A stretch of 24,721 nt of DNA. It comes from Bacteroidia bacterium. GTDB taxonomy: Bacteria; Bacteroidota; Bacteroidia; Bacteroidales; Prolixibacteraceae. Below the pieces are notes generated by a model. That model searched no databases, had not been told where the DNA came from, and was given only the letters and a program-made list of their open reading frames with translations. Position numbers and translations under genes: made by a program. The DNA is taken from assembly GCA_025358395.1 (NCBI GenBank), contig JANYJT010000009.1, positions 1 through 24,721 of the forward strand. Direction: 5' to 3'. Positions 17,701 to 24,721 of the stretch are shown here, one piece after another; within the stretch, counting starts at the first letter, position 1, and each line of letters opens with the position of its first letter.

Positions 17701-17756
17701 TCCCGTGAGGGATGACCAGTATTGTAACCCGGGGTGTAGCGAAGCGGAACCCCGGG
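17701..17756. repeat. Two-hairpin intergenic element
   Basis: TCCC-GTGA-GGGA (17701-17712) forms a small hairpin. CCCGGGGT (17728-17735) and ACCCCGGG (17749-17756) form a perfect 8-bp GC-rich stem around a 13-nt loop with TAGCGAAGCGG. The compact, GC-rich design in an AT-rich gap looks like a dispersed element rather than drifted spacer. No T-run follows, so it is a poor terminator. Confidence 0.65.
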
Positions 17757-17825
17757 AAATAGAGAATGAAATGGATGAATAAGTATAAAATAATAAAGAA
17801 CTTCTTGTTTCAAAAATGATCTGAT

Positions 17826-19568
17826 ATGACTACTAAAAATGAGAAAATAAAAAATAGTCCGAAAGAACCGGTTGAGATGTCGGGATCGGAAGCTATGATC
17901 CGTTCGCTGGTGGCGGAAGGGGTTGACACTATTTTTGGATACCCCGGAGGTGCCATCATGCCAATATATGATGCCTTGTACGACTTTGGGCACCATGTCA
18001 AGCATGTATTGGTGCGCCACGAACAGGGTGCAGTCCATGCAGCGCAGGGCTATGCACGAGTGTCGGGTAAAGTAGGCGTCTGTTTCGCGACATCCGGTCC
18101 CGGAGCCACTAACCTGATCACCGGTATTGCTGATGCGATGATCGATTCTACCCCTTTGGTATGTATCACCGGACAGGTTACTTCCGGGTTACTCGGCACC
18201 GATGCCTTCCAGGAATCCGACGTGATCGGTATCTCTATGCCGGTAACGAAATGGAACTATCAGATTACCAGTTCGGACGAAATACCGGAAGCCATTGCCA
18301 AAGCGTTTTACATCGCTTCAACAGGTCGGCCAGGTCCGGTTTTGCTGGATATTACGAAAGACGCTCAATTCGGAAAGCTGCAGTTTTCCTACGAAAAATG
18401 CACCAAAATCCGTTCCTACGTACCGGAATTTCCAACAGATAAAAAGCATCTAAAGAAAGCGGCCGACCTGATCAATGCCGCGAAAAAACCGTATCTGATC
18501 TACGGCCAGGGAGTACTGCTTTCAGGTGCCGAAAAAGAGCTATTAAATTTCATCGAAAAGACGGGAATTCCAGCGGCCTCAACGCTATTGGGCATTTCTG
18601 CCCTGGCCAGCAATCATCCCCTGCATATGGGAATGCTCGGCATGCACGGAAACTATGCCCCCAACATCAAGACCAACGAATGCGATGTTCTGATTGCCAT
18701 TGGCATGCGATTTGACGATCGTGTTACCGGCAACATCAATACATACGCCAAGCAGGCAAAGGTCATTCACATTGAAATTGACCCTGCGGAGATCGATAAA
18801 AATATTAAAACAGAGGTGGCGATTTTGGGAGACGCGAAACATACCCTGCGTCTTTTAACCACACTGGTGGAAGAAAAAAAGCACCCGGATTGGGTTGGCG
18901 AATTTCATGCTGCCAGAAAAAAAGAGGAGGACAAAGTAATTGTTCTGGACCTAAAACCCACCAAACCAGGACTGACCATGGGAGAGGTTGTTCGTTTATC
19001 AACGGATTTAACAAACAATCAAGCTGTTATCGTAACCGATGTAGGTCAAAACCAGATGGCCGCCGCCCGTTATGCACGTTTCAGCAATTCCAGATCATGG
19101 GTCACCTCCGGTGGTTTAGGAACCATGGGTTTTGGGTTACCTGCCGCCATCGGGGCCAAATTTGGGGCACCTGAGAAAGAGGTCATTCTGTTCGCCGGAG
19201 ATGGAGGAATCCAGATGACGGTGCAGGAGTTGGGAACCATTTCACAGGAAAAGCTGCCGGTCAAAATTGTGATTTTGAACAACGATTTCCTTGGAATGGT
19301 CCGCCAGTGGCAGGAGCTATTTTTCGAAAAGAGGTATTCATTTACCGAGATTACCAGTCCGGATTTTGTCAAACTAGCCGGGGCATACGGCATTCCTGGA
19401 GCTTCAGTCTCCGAAAGGAAAGATCTGGCATCAGCCATGAAAAGCATGATCGATGCCAAAGGACCTTATCTGCTTGAAGTCAAAATCGAACAGGAAGACA
19501 ACATCTTTCCGATGGTTCCGGCTGGCGGAACAGTTTCGAAATGTCTCTTGGGTCCGGACGAATTATAA
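17826..19568 (+). CDS. ilvB: Acetolactate synthase, large catalytic subunit
   Basis: The 580-residue ThDP enzyme makes acetolactate and acetohydroxybutyrate. Visible features are YPGGAIMPIYD (39-49), the catalytic Glu66 in VRHEQGAVHAAQGYA, the FATSGPGATN segment, a central FAD/CoA-type domain with GMLGMHG, and the ThDP-magnesium motif starting at GDG (458-460) and ending in NN about 30 residues later. A short N-terminal extension of about 17 residues precedes the usual start; Met18 (MSGSEAMIRSL) is an alternative start. It forms the holoenzyme with the regulatory subunit encoded 111 bp downstream. Confidence 0.96.
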   Translation: MTTKNEKIKNSPKEPVEMSGSEAMIRSLVAEGVDTIFGYPGGAIMPIYDALYDFGHHVKHVLVRHEQGAVHAAQGYARVSGKVGVCFATSGPGATNLITGIADAMIDSTPLVCITGQVTSGLLGTDAFQESDVIGISMPVTKWNYQITSSDEIPEAIAKAFYIASTGRPGPVLLDITKDAQFGKLQFSYEKCTKIRSYVPEFPTDKKHLKKAADLINAAKKPYLIYGQGVLLSGAEKELLNFIEKTGIPAASTLLGISALASNHPLHMGMLGMHGNYAPNIKTNECDVLIAIGMRFDDRVTGNINTYAKQAKVIHIEIDPAEIDKNIKTEVAILGDAKHTLRLLTTLVEEKKHPDWVGEFHAARKKEEDKVIVLDLKPTKPGLTMGEVVRLSTDLTNNQAVIVTDVGQNQMAAARYARFSNSRSWVTSGGLGTMGFGLPAAIGAKFGAPEKEVILFAGDGGIQMTVQELGTISQEKLPVKIVILNNDFLGMVRQWQELFFEKRYSFTEITSPDFVKLAGAYGIPGASVSERKDLASAMKSMIDAKGPYLLEVKIEQEDNIFPMVPAGGTVSKCLLGPDEL

Positions 19569-19591
19569 ACCTATCAAGTAACAACGCAACC

Positions 19592-19683
19592 ATGAAATAC
19601 CCATCAATAGAAGTTCACACCAAATGAAAATGAATATGCGGGTATTCCATGTGGCAAGAAAAAAACAAATTATTATCACATGA
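19592..19683 (+). other. Two ATGA-linked mini open frames between ilvB and ilvH
   Basis: ATG at 19592 opens an 11-codon frame (MKYPSIEVHTK) whose TGA at 19625-19627 overlaps the ATG at 19624. That ATG opens a 19-codon frame (MKMNMRVFHVARKKQIIIT) whose TGA at 19681-19683 overlaps the ilvH ATG at 19680. Both junctions are ATGA. They could relay ribosomes across the gap to keep the two subunits in balance, or could be chance. Confidence 0.35.
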
Positions 19684-20234
19684 AGCAAGAATATATCATC
19701 AGCGCATACAGTGAAAACCACATTGGTTTGCTCAACAGAATAACGATCATTTTCACGCGCAGGAAAGTCAACATCGAGAGTCTGACGGTTTCAGAATCCG
19801 CCCTGGCAGGCATCTCCAAGTTTACCATCGTAGTAAATGAAGAGAAAGAAAAGGTCGTCAATATCGTCAAGCAGATTGAGAAACTCATTGAGGTGCTGAA
19901 GGCTTTTTACCACACCAATGAAGAGATGATCTTTCAGGAGATAGCCCTTTACAAAGTTCCCACTCAGGCACTGATGGAGAGCGATCAGATTGAGAAGATG
20001 ATCCGTTTGCACAATGCCCGCATCCTGGAGATCACCAAAGAGTACACCGTCATCGAAAAGACCGGTCACAAAGAGGAGACCCAGGCACTCTTCGAGGGAC
20101 TGAATCAATTTGGCGTACTGCAGTTTATCCGTTCGGGACGGATCGCGATTACCCGTTCGCCGATCGAACGACTTTCGGAGTTTCTGCGCGAAAGGGATAC
20201 CCTTTTTAACAAGATGGAGGCGAAGGTGAAGTAA
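19680..20234 (+). CDS. ilvH: Acetolactate synthase, small regulatory subunit
   Basis: This is a 184-residue ACT-domain protein that activates the large subunit and passes on feedback inhibition, usually by valine. The N-terminal ACT domain (about 1-77) has SENHIGLLNRITIIFTRRKVNIESLTV with the ligand-loop Gly-Leu, followed by the C-terminal domain with LIEVLKAF, E(M)IFQEIALYKV and SGRIAITRSP. It is slightly longer than E. coli IlvH (163). Downstream, the spacer to ilvC carries AAGTACTT word repeats beginning right after the stop. Confidence 0.94.
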   Translation: MKQEYIISAYSENHIGLLNRITIIFTRRKVNIESLTVSESALAGISKFTIVVNEEKEKVVNIVKQIEKLIEVLKAFYHTNEEMIFQEIALYKVPTQALMESDQIEKMIRLHNARILEITKEYTVIEKTGHKEETQALFEGLNQFGVLQFIRSGRIAITRSPIERLSEFLRERDTLFNKMEAKVK

Positions 20235-20237
20235 GAA

Positions 20238-20332
20238 AGTACTTCAAGTACTTAGAGTACTTCAAGTACTTAGAGTTTAGGGACTCCCTTCTTTTACTTT
20301 AAGTACTCCAAACTTTAAGTACTCTAAGTACT
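20238..20332. repeat. AAGTACTT word array in inverted arms between ilvH and ilvC
   Basis: The left arm AGTACTTAGAGTACTTCAAG (20247-20266) matches the reverse complement of the right arm CTTTAAGTACTCTAAGTACT (20313-20332) at 19 of 20 positions. Further AAGTACTT/GAGTACTT copies lie in and next to both arms. The unit AAGTACTT is itself a palindrome. The array begins almost at the ilvH stop. No T-run that would mark a terminator is present. Confidence 0.85.
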
Positions 20333-20387
20333 ATTCATTCAAAGAACTAAAAAAATAATGTAGTTAAAAACATAATAAACAGAAAAA

Positions 20388-21434
20388 ATGGCAAAAATCA
20401 ATTTTGGAGGAACAGAAGAAAATGTGGTAACCCGCGAGGAGTTTCCATTGGCTAAAGCACAGGAAGTATTGAAAAACGACATCATTGCCATCATCGGCTA
20501 TGGCGTTCAGGGTCCGGGACAGTCGCTCAACCTCCGCGACAATGGATTCAACGTTATCATAGGACAGCGCAAGGGTTCCAAAACATGGGACAAAGCCATC
20601 GCCGACGGATGGGTACCCGGAAAAGATCTTTTCGAAATTGAAGAAGCTTGCGAGAAGGCAACCATCCTTCAATACCTGGTTTCCGACGCCGGACAAATTG
20701 CGTTGTGGCCAACCATAAAGAAACACCTGACACCAGGAAAAGCGCTCTATTTCTCCCATGGTTTCGGCATCACTTACAAAGAAAGAACCGGTATCATCCC
20801 CCCAGCTGATGTGGATGTGATTTTGGTCGCCCCAAAGGGTTCAGGTACAAGTCTTCGCAGGATGTTTTTGCAGGGTCGCGGACTTAATTCGAGCTACGCG
20901 ATCTTCCAGGATGCTACCGGAAAAGCCTTTGAAAGGGTTGTCGCGCTTGGTATTGGGGTAGGTTCAGGGTACTTGTTTGAAACGACTTTCAAGAAGGAGG
21001 TCTACTCGGATCTTACCGGCGAACGTGGCACATTGATGGGAGCCATCCAGGGTATTTTTGCCGCTCAGTACGAAGTTCTGCGCAAAAATGGTCACTCACC
21101 CTCTGAGGCATTCAATGAAACGGTCGAAGAGCTGACACAAAGTCTAATGCCGCTAGTAGCCGAAAACGGAATGGACTGGATGTACGCCAACTGTTCAACA
21201 ACCGCTCAGAGAGGCGCTTTGGACTGGTGGAAAAGGTTCAGGGATGCGTCTTTACCGGTTTTCACAGACCTTTACAGTGAAGTAGCAGCAGGCAGGGAAG
21301 CCCAACTGTCCATCGACTCCAACAGCAAAGATGACTACCGCGTCAAACTGGAAGAGGAACTGAAGGAGCTTCGGGAATCAGAAATGTGGAGAGCAGGAGC
21401 TGCGGTGCGGAAATTGAGACCTGAGAATAATTAA
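20388..21434 (+). CDS. ilvC: Ketol-acid reductoisomerase
   Basis: The 348-residue enzyme converts acetolactate or acetohydroxybutyrate to the dihydroxy acid, using NADPH and magnesium. The dinucleotide motif GYGVQG (37-42) is followed by GQRKGS (59-64), where Arg61 and Ser64 suit NADPH. His124 in YFSHGFG and VAPKGSG come next. Metal ligands are Asp208 and Glu212 in SDLTGERG, then Glu244 and Glu248. Length is a little above the common class I size (about 330). leuA follows after 10 bp. Confidence 0.95.
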   Translation: MAKINFGGTEENVVTREEFPLAKAQEVLKNDIIAIIGYGVQGPGQSLNLRDNGFNVIIGQRKGSKTWDKAIADGWVPGKDLFEIEEACEKATILQYLVSDAGQIALWPTIKKHLTPGKALYFSHGFGITYKERTGIIPPADVDVILVAPKGSGTSLRRMFLQGRGLNSSYAIFQDATGKAFERVVALGIGVGSGYLFETTFKKEVYSDLTGERGTLMGAIQGIFAAQYEVLRKNGHSPSEAFNETVEELTQSLMPLVAENGMDWMYANCSTTAQRGALDWWKRFRDASLPVFTDLYSEVAAGREAQLSIDSNSKDDYRVKLEEELKELRESEMWRAGAAVRKLRPENN

Positions 21435-21444
21435 AATTAACAAT

Positions 21445-22968
21445 ATGGACAATAGAGTATACATTTTTGACACCACCCTGCGCGATGGCGAACAGGTGCC
21501 CGGATGCCAGCTGAACACGATCGAGAAGATCGAGGTAGCCAAAGTTCTGGAGCAACTGGGCGTCGACGTGATCGAGGCCGGGTTTCCGATATCGAGTCCG
21601 GGCGACTTCAAATCGGTAGTCGAAATCTCCAAGGCAGTCACCTGGCCCACCATCTGTGCACTGACCCGCGCTGTAGAAAAAGACATCGAAGTGGCTGCCG
21701 AGTCGCTGAAATATGCCAAGCGTGGCCGGATCCACACGGGTATTGGTACATCGCCTTACCACATTGTTTCCAAACTCAACTCCAATCCTGAAGAGATTCT
21801 GGAGCGGGCAGTAGCTGCCGTAAAATATGCCAAAAGGTTCGTCGAAGATGTGGAGTTTTATGCCGAAGATGCCGGCCGATCAGACAATGTCTACCTCGCA
21901 AGGGTCATCGAAGCTGTGATCAAAGCGGGTGCCACGGTGGTCAACATTCCGGATACGACCGGCTATTGTCTGCCATCTGATTTCGGCGCGAAGATCAAAT
22001 TCCTGATGGAAAATGTGCCAAACATCCACAAAGCCATTATCTCCACACATTGCCATAATGATTTGGGTATGGCCACTGCCAATACCATCGCAGGGGTGAT
22101 GAACGGGGCCCGCCAGGTCGAGGTGACCATCAACGGCATCGGTGAGCGGGCCGGAAACACTTCACTGGAAGAGGTGGTGATGATCCTTCGCTCCCACAAA
22201 GAGCTGGATCTGCACACCAACATCAACACGAAAAATATCTACAAAACCAGCAAGCTCGTCTCCAATCTGATGAACATGCCGGTTCAGCCCAACAAGGCCA
22301 TCGTTGGCCGTAACGCTTTTGCCCATTCGAGCGGCATCCACCAGGATGGTGTCCTGAAAAACCGTGAGAACTACGAGATCATCGATCCGGTGGAGGTTGG
22401 GATCAACGAATCCTCGATCGTGCTGACCGCCAGAAGCGGTCGCGCGGCGCTGAAACACCATCTCGATATGCTGGGCGTCAAACTTGGAAAGGGAAAACTC
22501 GATGAAGTTTACCAGGATTTTTTGGTTCTGGCCGACAAGAAAAAGGACATCAAGGAGGACGATCTGCTTGTACTCGTCGGGGAACTTGGCCATGGCGAAC
22601 GTCGCATCAAGCTTGATTTCCTGCAGGTAGTAACAGGCAAGAACCTGATCCCGATGGCCACTTTGCGCCTGGACATTGCCGGCGAGAAATTCACGGCCAC
22701 CGAATCAGGGAACGGTCCTGTTGATGCTGCCATCAAAGCCGTCAAGGCCATCATCCACCGAAAGGTTACCCTGCAGGAGTTCCTGATACAGGCCATCAAC
22801 AAGGGAAGCGACGACATTGGCAAGGTGCATATGCAGGTTGATTATGAGGGTACCGTCTTCAACGGATTCGGGGCCAATACCGACATCATCACTGCATCTG
22901 TGGAGGCATTTCTTGATGCAATCAACAAAATTGGAAACAGTGAATCAGCAACTGACGTAAAAAAATAA
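21445..22968 (+). CDS. leuA: 2-isopropylmalate synthase
   Basis: The 507-residue enzyme condenses 2-ketoisovalerate with acetyl-CoA, the first leucine-specific step. The catalytic TIM barrel begins with DTTLRDGEQ (9-17; Arg13 and the metal ligand Asp14) and contains HCHND (His202, His204) and the [17 protein letters not shown] segment. The C-terminal third (about 365-505) is the LeuA dimer regulatory domain, where leucine usually binds. A related citramalate synthase is possible from fold alone, but leuC and leuD next door and the length of about 510 favour LeuA. leuC follows after 4 bp. Confidence 0.93.
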   Translation: MDNRVYIFDTTLRDGEQVPGCQLNTIEKIEVAKVLEQLGVDVIEAGFPISSPGDFKSVVEISKAVTWPTICALTRAVEKDIEVAAESLKYAKRGRIHTGIGTSPYHIVSKLNSNPEEILERAVAAVKYAKRFVEDVEFYAEDAGRSDNVYLARVIEAVIKAGATVVNIPDTTGYCLPSDFGAKIKFLMENVPNIHKAIISTHCHNDLGMATANTIAGVMNGARQVEVTINGIGERAGNTSLEEVVMILRSHKELDLHTNINTKNIYKTSKLVSNLMNMPVQPNKAIVGRNAFAHSSGIHQDGVLKNRENYEIIDPVEVGINESSIVLTARSGRAALKHHLDMLGVKLGKGKLDEVYQDFLVLADKKKDIKEDDLLVLVGELGHGERRIKLDFLQVVTGKNLIPMATLRLDIAGEKFTATESGNGPVDAAIKAVKAIIHRKVTLQEFLIQAINKGSDDIGKVHMQVDYEGTVFNGFGANTDIITASVEAFLDAINKIGNSESATDVKK

Positions 22969-22972
22969 CATT

Positions 22973-24367
22973 TTGGAACCAACAACATTATTTGACAAGA
23001 TTTGGGATGCACATGTGGTGAACAAGATCGGGGGTGGTCCGTCGGTGCTATACATCGACCGGCATTTTATCCACGAAGTAACCAGTCCGGTTGCCTTTTC
23101 AGGATTGGAAAGTCGCGGACTAAAAGTCTTCCGCCCGCAGAACACGGTAGCTACGCCCGACCACAATGTACCCACCATCGAACAACATCTGCCCATCCGG
23201 GAGGAGCTCTCCCGCAAACAGGTGGAGACGCTGACGGCCAATTGTGAGCGGCACAACATCCCGATGTACGGATTGAGTCACAAATGGCACGGCATCGTGC
23301 ACATCATCGGACCGGAACTCGGCATCACACAGCCCGGCATGACAATCGTCTGCGGCGACAGCCACACCTCTACCCATGGCGCCTTCGGAAGCATCGCTTT
23401 CGGCATCGGTACCAGCGAGGTCGAGATGGTTTTTGCCAGCCAGTGCGTCTTGCAGCCCAAACCAAAAAAGATGCGGATCAACGTCGAAGGAACGCCGGCG
23501 AAAAACGTCACCTCCAAAGACATCGCGCTGTATGTGATTGCCAAAATAACCACTTCAGGTGGCACCGGCCACTTCGTTGAGTTCGCCGGATCAGCCATCC
23601 GCGCCCTCTCCATGGAAGCCCGGATGACCCTCTGCAACATGAGCATCGAATGTGGCGCTCGCGGAGGCATGATCGCGCCTGACGAGACGACTTTCGCCTA
23701 TTTGAAAGGCCGTGAAGAGGCGCCAAAAGGTGCCGCCTGGGATCAAAAACTGGCAGAATGGAAGGAATTAAAAACCGATGACGACGCAGTTTTTGACACT
23801 GAATACACATTCGATGCGGCCGATATACCTCCGATGATCACCTATGGCACCAATCCGGGCATGGGTGTCGGCGTACAAGGTTCAATCCCTACCGGGGAAA
23901 CTCTGACAGGCAGCGATCGTGCAACCTTCCTTAAATCGCTCGAATACATGGGTTTCAAACCCGGCGAAAAACTGAAAGGCAAAAGGATCGATTACGTCTT
24001 CATCGGTAGCTGTACCAATGGCCGGATCGAGGACTTCAGACTCTTTGCCGAATACATCAAAGGGAAAAAGAAAGCCTCCTGGGTAACTGCATGGATTGTC
24101 CCGGGTTCGAAAATGGTGGAGAAACAGATCCGCGAAGAGGGACTGGTAGAGATCATGGAGTCAGCAGGTTTTGCTTTGCGTCAACCCGGATGCTCTGCCT
24201 GTCTGGCGATGAACGACGACAAAGTCCCGGAAGGAAAATACGCCGTCTCCACCTCCAACCGAAACTTCGAAGGACGGCAGGGACCGGGTGCGCGCACCTT
24301 GCTGGCTAGTCCGCTGGTCGCCGCGGCTGCAGCTGTGAGTGGCGTGATTTCTGACCCGAGAGAATAA
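22973..24367 (+). CDS. leuC: 3-isopropylmalate dehydratase, large subunit
   Basis: The 464-residue aconitase-family subunit, with LeuD, isomerises 2- to 3-isopropylmalate. The [4Fe-4S] ligands are Cys347 (IGSCTNGR), Cys407 and Cys410 ([10 protein letters not shown]), at the same positions as in E. coli LeuC. The N-terminus [12 protein letters not shown] and the [13 protein letters not shown] motif are typical. The start is a TTG at 22973, 4 nt after the leuA stop. There is no in-frame ATG between the end of leuA and the conserved N-terminus, so a non-ATG start is required. Confidence 0.95.
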   Translation: MEPTTLFDKIWDAHVVNKIGGGPSVLYIDRHFIHEVTSPVAFSGLESRGLKVFRPQNTVATPDHNVPTIEQHLPIREELSRKQVETLTANCERHNIPMYGLSHKWHGIVHIIGPELGITQPGMTIVCGDSHTSTHGAFGSIAFGIGTSEVEMVFASQCVLQPKPKKMRINVEGTPAKNVTSKDIALYVIAKITTSGGTGHFVEFAGSAIRALSMEARMTLCNMSIECGARGGMIAPDETTFAYLKGREEAPKGAAWDQKLAEWKELKTDDDAVFDTEYTFDAADIPPMITYGTNPGMGVGVQGSIPTGETLTGSDRATFLKSLEYMGFKPGEKLKGKRIDYVFIGSCTNGRIEDFRLFAEYIKGKKKASWVTAWIVPGSKMVEKQIREEGLVEIMESAGFALRQPGCSACLAMNDDKVPEGKYAVSTSNRNFEGRQGPGARTLLASPLVAAAAAVSGVISDPRE

Positions 24368-24373
24368 CCATGC

Positions 24374-24539
24374 AGAAGGATAAAGGATAAAGTAAAAAGG
24401 ATAAAATAGGGGTTTCGATGGAGGCCATCATTCTACCTTCCGAATAATAATTAATAGATTAAAGTTTGAAAAACATTGTAGAAAATGAAGTATAAAAGGT
24501 AGGATGGGGTTCACTTTAACCTTTTTCCTTTATCCTTCT
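24374..24539. repeat. Nested inverted repeats with AAGGATAA words between leuC and leuD
   Basis: The outer arms AGAAGGATAAAGGA (24374-24387) and TCCTTTATCCTTCT (24526-24539) are exact inverse copies. The inner arms are CCATC...CTACCTT (24425-24439) and AAGGTAG-GATGG (24496-24507), pairing with a 3-nt bulge. Extra AAAGGATAAA copies follow the left outer arm. The array begins 6 nt after leuC and ends 14 nt before leuD. Confidence 0.85.
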
Positions 24540-24553
24540 TTAATCAAATAAAC

Positions 24554-24721
24554 ATGATTGAAAAATTTACCAAAATAGTGAGTTCCGCCATTCCGCTTCC
24601 AATAGAGAATGTGGACACGGACCAGATCATTCCCGCCAGGTTCCTGAAAGCCGTTGAGCGCAAAGGATTTGGCGACAACCTGTTCCGCGATTGGCGTTAC
24701 AAAAAAGATGGCACGCCCAAC
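24554..24721 (+). CDS. leuD: 3-isopropylmalate dehydratase, small subunit (partial, 5' end)
   Basis: The first 56 codons are present, up to the window edge. The product starts [21 protein letters not shown] and continues to [23 protein letters not shown], the conserved LeuD region with the [10 protein letters not shown] motif. It partners with LeuC. The start ATG at 24554 follows 14 nt after the repeat array. The rest of the gene, and probably leuB, lies beyond the window. Confidence 0.93.
   Translation, partial: MIEKFTKIVSSAIPLPIENVDTDQIIPARFLKAVERKGFGDNLFRDWRYKKDGTPN

Noticed and set aside
17232..18038. Minus-strand open frame of 268 codons across the ilvD-ilvB gap
   Set aside because: It is antisense to both ilv genes at its ends and its middle is translated 8-mer repeat (Ser-Pro-Phe text). 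No family resemblance.

Overview
The window reads as chromosomal DNA of a member of the Bacteroidota, probably an environmental Bacteroidia; finer placement is a guess. The signs are promoters of the TTTG-N19-TAnnTTTG type, starts with A-rich rather than Shine-Dalgarno leaders, a carboxypeptidase-regulatory-domain outer-surface protein, a patatin fused to an outer-membrane barrel, and a 156-residue QueF.

Layout. Positions 1-180 hold the end of an unidentified plus-strand gene. Positions 381-5654 are a minus-strand L-rhamnose block: rhaT, rhaA, a long class II (RhaD-like) aldolase, and a membrane-anchored DUF1080-PHP fusion protein. No rhamnulokinase is in view. Positions 5867-7737 are a queuosine-precursor operon: a YhhQ-type transporter, queC and queF, preceded by a promoter-like site and a compact pseudoknot that I read as a preQ1-I riboswitch ending 4 nt before the first ATG. 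Enolase (minus strand) follows behind a shared hairpin. Then come a secreted carboxypeptidase-regulatory-domain protein (minus), a patatin-POTRA-barrel protein (plus), a PBP4-type D-Ala-D-Ala carboxypeptidase with its own promoter, and a small ParE/RelE-type toxin-antitoxin pair.

From 15375 to the window end runs a branched-chain amino acid operon: ilvD, ilvB, ilvH, ilvC, leuA, leuC and the start of leuD. Its roughly 200-nt leader has a near-consensus promoter and a 20-codon leader peptide whose residues 8-17 are all Leu, Val or Ile. It also has a mutually exclusive antiterminator, and a perfect 11-bp terminator hairpin with seven U residues just before ilvD. This is a complete classical ribosome-stalling attenuator and is the strongest regulatory finding here.

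A second theme is in the spacers. Six gene gaps, all in or beside the rhamnose and ilv-leu blocks, carry arrays of short repeated words (7-9 nt). A different word is used in most gaps, and the array is often repeated in inverted form at both edges of the spacer. One array has produced a false N-terminal extension of rhaA. The gaps between 4.6 and 17.4 kb lack such arrays.
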